The position numbers were made by a program, and so were the translations under genes. The notes under the pieces were generated by a model, which ran no database searches, was not told the origin of the DNA, and saw nothing but the letters and a program-made list of their open reading frames with translations. From Blastopirellula sp. (GTDB lineage: Bacteria > Planctomycetota > Planctomycetia > Pirellulales > Pirellulaceae): DNA of 64,000 nucleotides. The stretch spans positions 1-64,000 of the forward strand of contig NVWB01000004.1 in NCBI GenBank assembly GCA_002733575.1. Reading direction: 5' to 3'. Positions 39,553-48,561 of the stretch are shown one piece after another (the first letter of the stretch is position 1; each line of letters starts with the position of its first letter).

Positions 39553-40161
39553 ATGGGTTACATGCATATGTTTTACGGTGTCGATCTTGATCGAGTACAA
39601 GCTCTGTTCGGATCAAACGACGAGGCGTTTGTGGAGGATTTCCTCAAAGCTCAGGCCGAAGAGCTTGAAGATAACGATGCTTTTTTTGAGGATGAAATTG
39701 AGGAAGGCGATTGCCCTAGCTCCGAGACCGCGCTGCGAGAGATTGTCGCTGGCAAGATTCTGCATGAAGGGAGCCCTGCTATGTATGGCTATGTGTTGAA
39801 GATCATTTGCGAACACCTGGGCGAGTCGATCATGTATGACGTGTACGCGGTGAGCGATCATCCGTACAAATCGCAGTTGGCCAGTTCAGGCCCGCCGATT
39901 GCGATTCCTGATGACCCCGCAGATTTCCCAGATATAGGGCATCTCTCGATCAAAGACATTCCGGCCGAACTCCAGAGGATTGATGCGGCTCCACAAAAAG
40001 CGAAGAAGTCGCTCGTGTTAAGTCTAATTAATTGGGCTTCCAAAGGAATGATCGCTCGACAAATGGACGATGACGAAGCGATTGAAGACATGAATGCCTA
40101 TCGCGATACGTTAAAAGAGGCCCAAAGTAAAAACCTCTCTCTGGTGTCCTTTCGACATTGA
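39553..40161 (+). CDS. Hypothetical cytosolic acidic protein
   Basis: 202 residues, no signal or membrane segment. The start MGYMHMFYGVDLDRVQALFG is reminiscent of small conserved planctomycete proteins (possibly DUF7691-like), but I cannot assign a family with confidence. The N-terminal third is very acidic (EELEDNDAFFEDEIEEGD). A clear GGAGG at 39542-39546, 6 bases before the ATG, supports it as a real gene. It converges with the next gene across 4 bases. Confidence 0.6.
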   Translation: MGYMHMFYGVDLDRVQALFGSNDEAFVEDFLKAQAEELEDNDAFFEDEIEEGDCPSSETALREIVAGKILHEGSPAMYGYVLKIICEHLGESIMYDVYAVSDHPYKSQLASSGPPIAIPDDPADFPDIGHLSIKDIPAELQRIDAAPQKAKKSLVLSLINWASKGMIARQMDDDEAIEDMNAYRDTLKEAQSKNLSLVSFRH

Positions 40162-40165
40162 TCAC

Positions 40166-41467
40166 CTACTTCTTACTCGCCCAATACTTCGGCAAGTCGT
40201 CCTTCGTCTCACGCAAGATTTCTAGAATGGCTTGGCGGTCTTTGGGCGACAGGTGGGCGTAGTCTTCGTCGGTGTTTTTGCCCGTAAGGATTTCCCACAG
40301 TTGCCGGTAGATTGGCCCTGTGGCCGAATCAGGCAATGCGTCGAACGCTTCGCTGTAGATCAAATAACTACAAGGGTATTTGAACAACCGGGTTTGCAAG
40401 TCAAGCTGACGCAATGTTCGTCCCTGGGAATCAAAAGGGCCCAGTGCGGCAAACTCTTCTGTGTATGCAGACGTGCCAGTTACCGGAGATTTCAGCCGGT
40501 ATTCGTCGACCATCAACAGGTGGTCAACCACATTCTTGGCACCACTTTCGTACCGGCGAATGGTCGATTCACTTTGAAAGTTTTCCGGTCGTTCTAATGC
40601 TTCATTCAACACATCGCAATCCCGAGCAGTCCAAATCGCTTGGTAGTTGGCTTTGGTAATGGCGTTGTGTGTTTGGGTTTGATGCTCCATGACCATCAAC
40701 GAAACTATGTCACTATGCTTCGAGAGATAGCGCGACGTGGCAAAATAATCTTCCAGCGATACCACATTCGAGCCCCGCTCGCGGTCTAACGATTCAGGAG
40801 TTTCGGTCGAGCGAATCGAACTGTTGCCCATGTGGTGGTCGTCGCCATGCGTTCCAGTTACATACCAACCGCCCCAACGCTGCTTGAAGGGGCTTTCGTG
40901 CGTGCTGATAAATGAACCATGTTGCAATTGAGCCCGGCCATCGGCACCAGGGTAAACAGATCGTACCGTGTGCCCTGGCACGCCTTGGGTCATCGAACCA
41001 GCATGACACTGGGTACATTCATACGTGTGGCGTTTGAACTGAGGCCGGCGAGTCGGGTTTTGATCAAGCGAATAAAACACTGCCCCTAGTTTTGGATCAG
41101 CCGCGGCAATTTCTACCACAGTACCCCCAACGACAAAGCCGACATAGACATCGTCGTTAAAGTAAACGGCCCTCGGGGTGTTCGGTGAGATGCGGCGAAG
41201 TTGGAAACTGGTTTTTGAGAAGACGAGCCCTTGCGAGTTCACCGGTACTTCCAATGCTTCAAGCACTGCCTTCAAGTAGCCAGTTTTGGCATCGTAACGC
41301 ATTTTGACATCGTCCGAGTCAATCTTCTCTTGCAGCCGCGAGATGACGTTGTCAACTTCGGCAGTGTTGTAGTTGATCGGCGGGTCTTCAAAGTCGTATT
41401 GTGCCAGGGCGGCAGATGCGAGAATCGAAAGTAGGACCGGCACGCTTAGTAGTGATTTACGGTTCAT
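40166..41467 (-). CDS. Exported protein with single CXXCH haem motif
   Basis: 434 residues. Signal peptide about 1-22 (ending ALAQ), then one CTQCH motif (151-155), the c-type haem attachment pattern, in a His-rich protein (HGDDHHMGN, HESPF, MVMEHQTQTHN). I do not recognise the family beyond cytochrome-like; the length and lone haem motif suggest a cytochrome-fused oxidoreductase or peroxidase-like protein. The start at 41467 is used because it yields a clean signal peptide; the frame extends to 41560. Confidence 0.65.
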   Translation of the reverse strand: MNRKSLLSVPVLLSILASAALAQYDFEDPPINYNTAEVDNVISRLQEKIDSDDVKMRYDAKTGYLKAVLEALEVPVNSQGLVFSKTSFQLRRISPNTPRAVYFNDDVYVGFVVGGTVVEIAAADPKLGAVFYSLDQNPTRRPQFKRHTYECTQCHAGSMTQGVPGHTVRSVYPGADGRAQLQHGSFISTHESPFKQRWGGWYVTGTHGDDHHMGNSSIRSTETPESLDRERGSNVVSLEDYFATSRYLSKHSDIVSLMVMEHQTQTHNAITKANYQAIWTARDCDVLNEALERPENFQSESTIRRYESGAKNVVDHLLMVDEYRLKSPVTGTSAYTEEFAALGPFDSQGRTLRQLDLQTRLFKYPCSYLIYSEAFDALPDSATGPIYRQLWEILTGKNTDEDYAHLSPKDRQAILEILRETKDDLPKYWASKK

Positions 41468-41698
41468 GATTTTCGAGGTGGGAAAGTGGGTTGTGTTCTT
41501 AAATAAGACTTGTTTGTCCAGTTTAACCAAAGATCGACCAAAAATCAACCAGAAAAACATGATTTCTTGGGTGAAAGTTCGACTATTTTCGGTTAGAATG
41601 TGACGAAACGTGTGTGTGCAGCGTGCTCCACCGCACAGTGCGGCAATCTTCTTCGTTTGGGTAGTTTATTCCTGTTTTTAGTATCGAGAGTAATAAAG

Positions 41699-42604
41699 AT
41701 GCGTCACTTGATTACGGCCATTTGTCTTACGGCTATGTTGATTTCTACCAGCACTCTTTTTGCACAAGCGAAAAAGAAGCAGGCCCAGCCGCCAAAGCCG
41801 GAGCCAACACGGACTGAAGTTTATAAAACGATTGGCGATGTCGAACTGCGGATGCACATCTTTGAACCAGCCGGTCACAAGCCGAGTGACAATCGCCCGG
41901 CGATTGTTTTCTTCTTCGGCGGTGGTTGGAAGGGTGGAACACCCAACCAGTTTTACACACACTGTAAGCACCTGGCCGACAAAGGGATGCTGGCCATGAG
42001 TGCTGAGTACCGTGTTTCATCAAGGCACAACACCACCGCTGATAAATGTGTGGCCGATGCGAAAAGTTCGATGCGTTGGATTCGCAACAATGCCGTGAAG
42101 TTAGGTGTGAACCCTGACATGGTTGCCGCCGGTGGTGGATCGGCAGGCGGACACTTGGCCGCCTGCTTGGGAACCATCGAAGGCTTCAACGAATCAGGCG
42201 AGTCGACCGCCACATCTTCTGTGCCGCAAGCCCTGTTGTTATTCAACCCAGCCTGTGTGTTAGATATGGTTGATGGAGAGACACCGATTGATAAAGAAAA
42301 ATACGCCGGACTCGAAGCCCGCATGGGCACCAAGCCGGTCAACTTGTCGCCCTATCATCACGTAAAAAAAGACGCCCCGCCTACGATCATCTTCCACGGC
42401 ATCGCCGACACGACCGTGCCTTACCGAACGGCAGAACTGTTCACCAACGCCATGAAAGAACACGGCAACCGCTGCGAACTCAAAGGCTACCCCGGCCAGG
42501 GGCACGGCTTTTTCAACTACGGCCGCGATAAGAACAAAGCGTACGATAAAATTGAGAAGCAGGTAGATGCGTTTTTAGTGAGCTTGGGTTTCTTGGAAGG
42601 GTAG
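41699..42604 (+). CDS. Exported alpha/beta hydrolase (esterase, BD-FAE/acetyl-esterase type)
   Basis: 301 residues. Signal peptide about 1-23 (ending LFAQ). Oxyanion region FFGGGWKGG (73-80), nucleophile GGSAGG (Ser148), acid in HGIADTTVPY and His in GQGHGFFNY make a full triad. The type suits removal of acetyl or other ester groups from polysaccharides. ATG 41699 is chosen for the signal peptide. It is divergent from the CXXCH protein. Confidence 0.88.
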   Translation: MRHLITAICLTAMLISTSTLFAQAKKKQAQPPKPEPTRTEVYKTIGDVELRMHIFEPAGHKPSDNRPAIVFFFGGGWKGGTPNQFYTHCKHLADKGMLAMSAEYRVSSRHNTTADKCVADAKSSMRWIRNNAVKLGVNPDMVAAGGGSAGGHLAACLGTIEGFNESGESTATSSVPQALLLFNPACVLDMVDGETPIDKEKYAGLEARMGTKPVNLSPYHHVKKDAPPTIIFHGIADTTVPYRTAELFTNAMKEHGNRCELKGYPGQGHGFFNYGRDKNKAYDKIEKQVDAFLVSLGFLEG

Positions 42605-42699
42605 AAGGAAGAACTTTTGTCAGCTAAATTTTCAGCTTGTATTAGTCAGCACCCCATTCCACAGCATTAATACTAGTTGTTTGCAATTAGTTCTTCGGC

Positions 42700-43182
42700 G
42701 TGGTAAACTTCAGTTTTGGTCTGATTATTCATCCGAATTTTCTGCATCTAAAGCAATGGTCGCCGTGTGGCGATTACAGAATAAATAATCAAGTACTTAA
42801 CTTTGTGGTTGTTCGAATGTGGCTTGAAGCTTTACCTGAAAATTGTCCTTTACCTAATGCAATGGCCCCGGCAGATTTTCTTTGTTTCAGGTTAGTAACA
42901 GAAATCCAGCCAATTGTAGAGGATTATTATTCTCTCCGAGAAATATTCCCAGATAAAAAATTTAATACCTGTGAGTGTCGAGCAAGGTCACTTTCAGTAT
43001 TTAGCGAAAAATCTGATTGTGAGATAATAAATAAATTACCTGCGCACCGTAATAAACATATGGTCGCATTAAGGTTATCGCCCGACTGTGGACTTATTAA
43101 GCAAACGGGAAATAAGAAGACACACTTTTCATGGTGGGTTCAGGAATGCTTTTTAAACCACCTTGTATTTGAAGGGGTATAA
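42700..43182 (+). CDS. AT-rich module, gene 1: unknown protein
   Basis: 160 residues from the GTG at 42700; a later start (e.g. the Met before WLEALPEN) is possible. No signal or membrane segment. Five or more Cys include CECRARSLSVF, and the C-terminus has LRLSPDCGLIKQTGNKKTHF with SWW, a pattern I associate loosely with small uncharacterised bacterial proteins, not with a known enzyme. The base composition is much more AT-rich than in neighbours. Its stop is one base before the next ATG, so the two genes are surely one operon. Confidence 0.6.
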   Translation: MVNFSFGLIIHPNFLHLKQWSPCGDYRINNQVLNFVVVRMWLEALPENCPLPNAMAPADFLCFRLVTEIQPIVEDYYSLREIFPDKKFNTCECRARSLSVFSEKSDCEIINKLPAHRNKHMVALRLSPDCGLIKQTGNKKTHFSWWVQECFLNHLVFEGV

Positions 43183-43183
43183 T

Positions 43184-44359
43184 ATGGGCACTCCAATATT
43201 TCTAAAGGATATATTGTTATATTACGATACACCACAGCTCTTTGCTGCGTGTGATCTAGTTGGCACTAATTATCTCTGCATGCTCGTTGAGCAGTCTTCA
43301 GATATTGATAAATTTGCATGCGTCTCATTGTCCGAACAAAAGTTAATTCATTTTACTACTGGCAAGGTAGATCTGAGAGAGATTTTTTTATATCCAGAAA
43401 TAAAACAGTTTTTTCAACTAGATGTCTTGGATTACCAATCAAATGATTTTGAGATCGAATCATTAAGTGCCCCAGAATTCCCTCTTCATTGGTTGCCTGA
43501 AGAAGGTGTTTTAATAAATAATATTCAATCTCAATCAGAAATTATTGTCGAATCAAAACAGAAGGCGAGAACAATTGTTCACTTGAGTCTTAATCCGCCA
43601 GAATCAATAAATGAACCGCGGATAAATGCACTAACTTTATCGGATGCACTTTTGTGTTTTCAAACGATGTTGAAATATGCATATAAAAGATCAATTGCAG
43701 TTCTACCGTCCGATAAGCGTAAGCAGTTGAATGTTAACGAAAACTATCAACTTGATGTGTTTGGCTTTGCGCACGGATCGTTTAGGGTAAAAATGCAATC
43801 ACAAGCTTACCAAAATCTGCTTGGAGAGACTGAAATAATTAAAGCTCTAGAACTAGTTGATAAACTTGTTGAGAATATCGACAATCCTGAGGAGTCTTTA
43901 CAGCTTTTATTAGAGAATAAGGGACACTTTGCAAGTAGCTATATTAGATTTCTAAAACACATCGCTGATGGGAAAAGCAAGATTTCATACTCTTGGGCAT
44001 ATTCGGCTCTCGAAGAACCTCTAACTAAACAAATTACCAGTGATCAAGCGCAGCGTCTATTCGAACTATTCAATCATCAAGACGAGCTAAAAGAAGAGGA
44101 AATCGAGTTAATTGGTTTCTTTGATAAGATAGACATAAAATTGGGAAAATGGAGACTTGTTGACCAAGGGAGAGAGATCCATAACGGAGAACTTGGAGAG
44201 GTTGAAGGGTTAACCTTGCAAGGGGTTGTCATCGGCACGGAGCTTTACAAGCTCAAATGTGTAGAAAAGATATTTGAAATTCATGGTACAAGTGAAGAGA
44301 AGAAATCACTTCAAATAATTGATCTTATCCCATTAAGCCCTCAAGAAGACACCGACTAA
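43184..44359 (+). CDS. AT-rich module, gene 2: DUF6575-like protein
   Basis: 391 residues, soluble. The N-terminus (DILLYYDTPQLFAACDLVGT, then YLCMLVE and REIFLYPE) resembles DUF6575 proteins; that assignment is from memory and moderate. The rest is helical with no catalytic motif I can name. AAGGGG at 43172-43177 overlaps the end of gene 1 and stands 6 bases before the ATG, giving coupled translation. AT-rich like gene 1. A fold-back repeat begins 9 bases after the stop. Function unknown. Confidence 0.65.
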   Translation: MGTPIFLKDILLYYDTPQLFAACDLVGTNYLCMLVEQSSDIDKFACVSLSEQKLIHFTTGKVDLREIFLYPEIKQFFQLDVLDYQSNDFEIESLSAPEFPLHWLPEEGVLINNIQSQSEIIVESKQKARTIVHLSLNPPESINEPRINALTLSDALLCFQTMLKYAYKRSIAVLPSDKRKQLNVNENYQLDVFGFAHGSFRVKMQSQAYQNLLGETEIIKALELVDKLVENIDNPEESLQLLLENKGHFASSYIRFLKHIADGKSKISYSWAYSALEEPLTKQITSDQAQRLFELFNHQDELKEEEIELIGFFDKIDIKLGKWRLVDQGREIHNGELGEVEGLTLQGVVIGTELYKLKCVEKIFEIHGTSEEKKSLQIIDLIPLSPQEDTD

Positions 44360-44368
44360 AAAAATTTG

Positions 44369-44680
44369 TAGGATGGATGGTCTACAAAAAGTCGGTGTGG
44401 GATTTGATTAGATTAGCCACTAATTTATCGTTCCGTTAATAATACCCGGCGTGCAGCCATCCATCTGTCTATGCGGATTGCTTTCAATAGAGCTACCCCA
44501 TCTGATCAACCACTTGCTTGGTACTGTGCCTGGGCAATCTATCGGAGATCCGTTTGCCGAATGTGATTGAGACCGGATAAACAGATGGATGGCGGCAATG
44601 CGATTGTGATTCAATTGAACGGGTTTACTGTGGACGTTACAATCGATTGGAGAAAGTTTTGGTATAGACCATCTATCCTA
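44369..44680. repeat. 312-bp fold-back element with nested inverted repeats (MITE-like)
   Basis: Outer ends: TAGGATGGATGGTCTA at 44369-44384 pairs with 44665-44680 (15 of 16). Inner pair: GCAGCCATCCATCTGT at 44453-44468 with 44581-44596 (15 of 16), and pairing continues for a few bases inward. It fills nearly the whole gap between the AT-rich gene pair and the next gene. A 64-codon frame on its minus strand has no recognisable product. It looks like a miniature inverted-repeat element or a structured RNA. Confidence 0.65.
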
Positions 44681-44726
44681 CCAGACTAAGTTCAAAAAGT
44701 ATCTAGAAAGCAAATTCAATAGCTCA

Positions 44727-45077
44727 ATGTTCGAAGAACAATTTACTATCGAAAGACCTTCTCACGCACTTGGTCCCATGGTAACCAAGATGGCGTTAAA
44801 GGGTGCCACGCGTGGGATGATTATTCAAAAGCTACGCTCAGAACGTCTCGATGAAATCACCGCAGAAACACTCGCGGACAATGCCTTTCGTGCAGTGGCA
44901 ATCCGCAAACGGATCAAGGGCATCGGAATCATGTTGATGGGCCTGATGATAATCGGGGCCGGGCTCTATTCGACTATCGACATTCGAGTTGACTCCTCAA
45001 TAAAGATCATCTTCTGCGGTGTGATCGTCTTGGGCCTCGGATTGGCGATGTTATTGCATCGGACGAGACTGACATAA
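44727..45077 (+). CDS. Small two-pass membrane protein
   Basis: 116 residues. A basic, amphipathic N-terminal half (ATRGMIIQKLRSERL, AVAIRKRIKG) is followed by two membrane helices (about 64-82 and 91-108) and a short basic tail. No known family. It starts 46 bases past the fold-back element. Confidence 0.55.
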   Translation: MFEEQFTIERPSHALGPMVTKMALKGATRGMIIQKLRSERLDEITAETLADNAFRAVAIRKRIKGIGIMLMGLMIIGAGLYSTIDIRVDSSIKIIFCGVIVLGLGLAMLLHRTRLT

Positions 45078-45135
45078 GTTGCTTGGCTGCACTTCATGGC
45101 GGCTGACGAGCAGTACACCCTACGGTGAATTAAAA

Positions 45136-45168
45136 AAAGGGGAACGAACTAGATGTTCGTTCCCCTTT
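45136..45168 (-). terminator. Intrinsic terminator of the SMP-30 gene
   Basis: Perfect 14-bp stem (45136-45149 with 45155-45168), 5-base loop, with TTTT following on the minus strand, 27 bases after the stop; probably also used by the convergent small membrane gene. Confidence 0.88.
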
Positions 45169-45195
45169 AAATTCTATTCATGTTTGCCGTGAACT

Positions 45196-46212
45196 TTACT
45201 TCTTAAAGTTCAAACCGGCGGCATTCGTTTTTACGCGGCAGAAGTACATGTCGGCGGTGATGTACAATGTTCCATCAGGGCCGAATGTGCAGTTGGCTGT
45301 TTTTTCGCCGGTGTTGAGTCGGCCGATCATTTTGCCTTTGGGGTTGAACACCAACACGCCGCCAGGTCCGGTGGCCCAGATGTTACCTTCGGTATCAACG
45401 GCCATTCCATCGGGCAAGCCAGGTCGGTCGCCAACCCATTTGGTGGCGTCAAACAAGATTTTCCCTTTGCCGAGTGTGCCATCTCTTTTCACGCGAAACT
45501 TTTTCCAGATGGCCGCTGCGGGATCGCTTTGGGCCACGTACAAAGTTTTTTCGTCAGGCGAAAATGCGATGCCATTAGGGCGGGTCATTTCTTTGGTCAA
45601 CAGTTCAGGCTGGCCCTTTTTGTTCAAACGATAAACACCGCACCAATCTAATTCACGAGCCGGGTCTTCATATCGTTTTGGCAGCCCATACGGAGGATCG
45701 GTGAAGTAGAGTTGCCCATTGCTGTGAAAAATCAAGTCGTTAGGGCTGTTGAGCTTTTTTCCTTCAAAGTTATCGACTAAGACTTTGCGTTTGCCATCGA
45801 CTAGTTTGATAATCATGCGGTCGCCATGACAGCACAAAACCAAGTTGCCATCGGAGTCGATCATCAGTCCGTTCGAGCCTGGTTCGCCACCGGTGAACTT
45901 GGCTTTGCCGGTGTAACCGCTCGGTTCTAGAAAGACACTATCGCCTTCGCCTTCTTTCCATTTAACGATGCGGTTGTTGGGGATATCACAGAACAAAACG
46001 TACTCGCCATCTGGTACCCAAACTGGTCCTTCTGACCATTCAAAGCCATCGGCCAACACTTCGATGACCGCGTCTTTGGCAACCAACTTATCAAACGCCG
46101 GATCAAGACTCTCGATCTCGCCAATTGTCTTCGGCTTCTCAGCATAAGATATTGAAGCTGCCAGCAACAAACAAATGCTGGCTAAGGAAAATATCGTGAA
46201 AGTATGTTTCAT
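45196..46212 (-). CDS. Exported SMP-30/gluconolactonase/LRE-like beta-propeller protein
   Basis: 338 residues. Signal peptide about 1-24 (ending SYAEK). Propeller motifs: EGPVWVPDGEYVLFCD, GGEPGSNGLMID, LNSPNDLIFHSNGQLYFTDP, RPNGIAFSPDEKTLYVA and PDGMAVDTEGNIW; the Glu, Asn and Asp at these sites are the usual calcium and substrate ligands, so a lactonase activity on sugar lactones is plausible. The ATG at 46212 is used; the frame is open to 46275 but that part overlaps no signal sequence. Confidence 0.9.
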   Translation of the reverse strand: MKHTFTIFSLASICLLLAASISYAEKPKTIGEIESLDPAFDKLVAKDAVIEVLADGFEWSEGPVWVPDGEYVLFCDIPNNRIVKWKEGEGDSVFLEPSGYTGKAKFTGGEPGSNGLMIDSDGNLVLCCHGDRMIIKLVDGKRKVLVDNFEGKKLNSPNDLIFHSNGQLYFTDPPYGLPKRYEDPARELDWCGVYRLNKKGQPELLTKEMTRPNGIAFSPDEKTLYVAQSDPAAAIWKKFRVKRDGTLGKGKILFDATKWVGDRPGLPDGMAVDTEGNIWATGPGGVLVFNPKGKMIGRLNTGEKTANCTFGPDGTLYITADMYFCRVKTNAAGLNFKK

Positions 46213-46266
46213 GGTGTAGGCTCCAGAGAAAGGATGTTGGGTAGGTTGATGATGGAATTGTGTTCT

Positions 46267-46441
46267 GGGTGCCACTGGCTTTGCCAGTGTTGAAGTGTAG
46301 TTAGGCCGGAAATGAACTTTTCATCAAAATCCAGAACAGCATTGTTGAGGAAAGTGTGAGTTGGCTGAGTCTGTGTTGTTCTGTACTGTGGGTACACAAA
46401 CAGTCTAATTGCACTTCACACTGGCAGAGCCAGTGGCACCC
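46267..46441. repeat. REP-pair element, copy 2
   Basis: Left arm 46267-46289 and right arm 46419-46441 are 22/23 identical as inverted repeats, each arm itself a palindrome (CACTGGC-N4-CCAGTG). Pairing continues inward through TGAAGTG/CACTTCA. Ends match copy 1 at 9878-9986, but the centre is longer and unrelated. It lies upstream of the SMP-30 gene, where it might influence expression. Confidence 0.8.
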
Positions 46442-46510
46442 GGAAAAGTGTTACTGCCCTTTATGTTAGCTTGATTTTGGCTCAGACGCAAATTCTTGTG
46501 CAGCGCAAAA

Positions 46511-46546
46511 AACTAGCCGAGACAAAACGGGTTGTCTCGGCTAGTT
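46511..46546 (-). terminator. Intrinsic terminator of ilvB
   Basis: Perfect 15-bp stem (46511-46525 with 46532-46546), 6-base loop; on the minus strand the stem runs into six T. It is 27 bases past the ilvB stop. Confidence 0.92.
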
Positions 46547-46573
46547 GAATTGAACAATGTTCTTAGAATAATT

Positions 46574-48355
46574 CTATTCTTTAATGATCTCTTTAACCGT
46601 CATGCCGCCTGGAATCATCGGCAATACGTGGGCCACATACGGCACTTCTACATCTAGCAAGTAAGGCCCATCGTAGTCGAGCATTTTTTGGATAGCAGCG
46701 GTCAGGTCTTCTTTTTTGCTCACAGTGGCAGCTTCCCAGCCGAATCCTTTGGCAACAGCCACAAAGTCAGGATACCGTTTTTTCACGAACGGTTTGCCCC
46801 CTTTGCCAGTCGCTTCCAGGTCATCGATTGGGCCCAAGTAGGTGTGAGCCCGATTGCCTTCCATGAATCGATCTTCCCACTGTACCACCATGCCCAGGTG
46901 TTGGTTGTTGACTAACAGCACTTTCACGGGCAACTTCTCGCAGTAGCAAGTGGCCAGTTCTTGGATGTTCATGGTGAAACTACCATCGCCTTCAACGTCG
47001 ACACACAACGCATCAGGGTGGGCCGCTTGTGCGCCCATGGCTGCTGGCAAACCAAAGCCCATGGTTCCCAAACCGGAACTACTCATCCAGGTTCTAGGTT
47101 CTTTGAACTTGTAGAACTGGGCCGTCCACATTTGATGTTGGCCCACGCCGACTGCCAAATAGGTTTCACGGTCTTGGGTCAAGCGAGACAATTCTGAAAT
47201 TGCGTGTTGCTGCAAAATTCCATCGTAGTCTTTATCGTAGGTCAATGGATCATCTTTTTTCCACTGCATACATTGATCAACCCAACCTGAAATATCTTCC
47301 GGGGCTTCAACCACCTTGTTCAACATTTGCAGGGCCGGTTTCAGATCGGCAACTATTGGAATATGGGCGATCTTGTTTTTGTTTAGTTCCGAAGGATCGA
47401 TATCGATATGAACAATCTTGGCATCTTTGGCGAACTCGGCCAGCTTGCCAGTCACACGATCATCAAATCGCACGCCCAACGCAACCAACAAATCACATTC
47501 GCTAACCGCAACATTGGCGTACACGGTTCCGTGCATGCCCAACATATCCATACAGAGTGGGCCTTCTGTTGGATAAGAGCCCAAGCCCATTACGGTCATG
47601 GTAATCGGAATGCCAGTCTTCTCAACTAGTTCTCGCAGTTCGTCACTCGCATTGGCGGTAATGATTCCACCACCGGCATAAATCAAAGGACGCTTGGCCA
47701 GTTTGATGGCAGCCGCTACTTGATTGATTTGCTCTGGCCGGGCCTTACGAGATTCTAGGTTGTAGCCTGGCAAGTTCATGGGGCCGTCCCAGTCTGGCAC
47801 GCATTGTTCTAGTTGAACATCTTTCGGAATATCAACCAACACAGGTCCAGGCCTGCCTGTAGAAGCAATGTGAAATGCTTCTTTCATGATGCGGGCCAAG
47901 TCATTGATATCGGTCACCAAATAATGGTGCTTCGTGATGCCACGGCAGACTTCAACAATCGGAGTTTCCTGAAACGCATCGGAACCAATGACTGGTCGTG
48001 GAACCTGAGCCGAGATCGCAACCATCGGGATACTATCTAGCTTGGCATCAGCAATGGCGGTGACTAAGTTCGTTGCACCAGGTCCACTGGTTCCCATGGC
48101 AACGCCAACCGTTCCTGTGGTGCGGGCAATTCCTTGTGCGGCGAATGCTCCGCCTTGTTCATGACGTGGCAAGATGGTGCGGATTTTGTCTTTGTAGCGT
48201 GTCAGTGCTTGGTGCAATGGCATGCTGCACCCGCCTGGGTAGGCGAAGATGATTTCGACTTCATGACGCACCAAAGATTCAATCACGATGTCAGCACCTA
48301 ACATGACTTGGGAATCGGTCGTGGTCGTTTTTGAAGTGGAAGTAGTCGTACTCAC
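46574..48355 (-). CDS. ilvB: Acetolactate synthase large subunit
   Basis: First common step of branched-chain amino acid synthesis, TPP- and FAD-dependent: joins two pyruvate, or pyruvate and 2-oxobutyrate. 593 residues. N-terminal [14 protein letters not shown] and [18 protein letters not shown] (catalytic Glu region), middle FAD-binding domain, C-terminal TPP motif [17 protein letters not shown] to NNQHLGMV. The first 16 residues are a Ser/Thr run. The start is GTG at 48355 with GGAG about 10 bases before. No ilvN (regulatory subunit) or ilvC lies next to it in the window, so the small subunit is encoded elsewhere. Confidence 0.95.
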   Translation of the reverse strand: MSTTTSTSKTTTTDSQVMLGADIVIESLVRHEVEIIFAYPGGCSMPLHQALTRYKDKIRTILPRHEQGGAFAAQGIARTTGTVGVAMGTSGPGATNLVTAIADAKLDSIPMVAISAQVPRPVIGSDAFQETPIVEVCRGITKHHYLVTDINDLARIMKEAFHIASTGRPGPVLVDIPKDVQLEQCVPDWDGPMNLPGYNLESRKARPEQINQVAAAIKLAKRPLIYAGGGIITANASDELRELVEKTGIPITMTVMGLGSYPTEGPLCMDMLGMHGTVYANVAVSECDLLVALGVRFDDRVTGKLAEFAKDAKIVHIDIDPSELNKNKIAHIPIVADLKPALQMLNKVVEAPEDISGWVDQCMQWKKDDPLTYDKDYDGILQQHAISELSRLTQDRETYLAVGVGQHQMWTAQFYKFKEPRTWMSSSGLGTMGFGLPAAMGAQAAHPDALCVDVEGDGSFTMNIQELATCYCEKLPVKVLLVNNQHLGMVVQWEDRFMEGNRAHTYLGPIDDLEATGKGGKPFVKKRYPDFVAVAKGFGWEAATVSKKEDLTAAIQKMLDYDGPYLLDVEVPYVAHVLPMIPGGMTVKEIIKE

Positions 48356-48382
48356 CGGAAATCATCTCCATTGGCAAAATGC

Positions 48383-48401
48383 GGATTAGCAAGGCTAATC
48401 C
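48383..48401 (-). promoter_or_regulatory. Short hairpin in the ilvB leader
   Basis: GGATTAGC at 48383-48390 pairs perfectly with 48394-48401 around a 3-base loop, 28 bases before the ilvB start codon, close to the ribosome site. It might affect ilvB translation; no leader peptide rich in branched-chain codons was found, so attenuation is not supported. Confidence 0.3.
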
Positions 48402-48561
48402 CGTGAATTATAATTGTGCAAGCGCACAGCGAACCCTGGGAAACCAAGTCGCAACATATTAGGATAGGCAAGTCGGCCAAAACTATCAACCGATTCTTGC
48501 CGCAATCTCCACCTAACTTTAGTCGTCACCACGGTTTATTCATAAAAGAGAAAGCAGAAAA

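Noticed and set aside
44420-44614. 64-codon minus-strand frame inside the fold-back element
   Set aside because: It spans the inverted repeats, resembles no protein, and is probably a by-product of the repeat.
46574-48355. Leader-peptide attenuation of ilvB
   Set aside because: No short frame rich in Leu, Val or Ile codons precedes ilvB; only an 8-bp hairpin near the start codon is present.
48356-48561. Possible fluoride (crcB) riboswitch upstream of crcB
   Set aside because: I could not find the conserved core and pseudoknot pattern of the crcB motif in this 200-base gap; only a short hairpin next to ilvB is seen.
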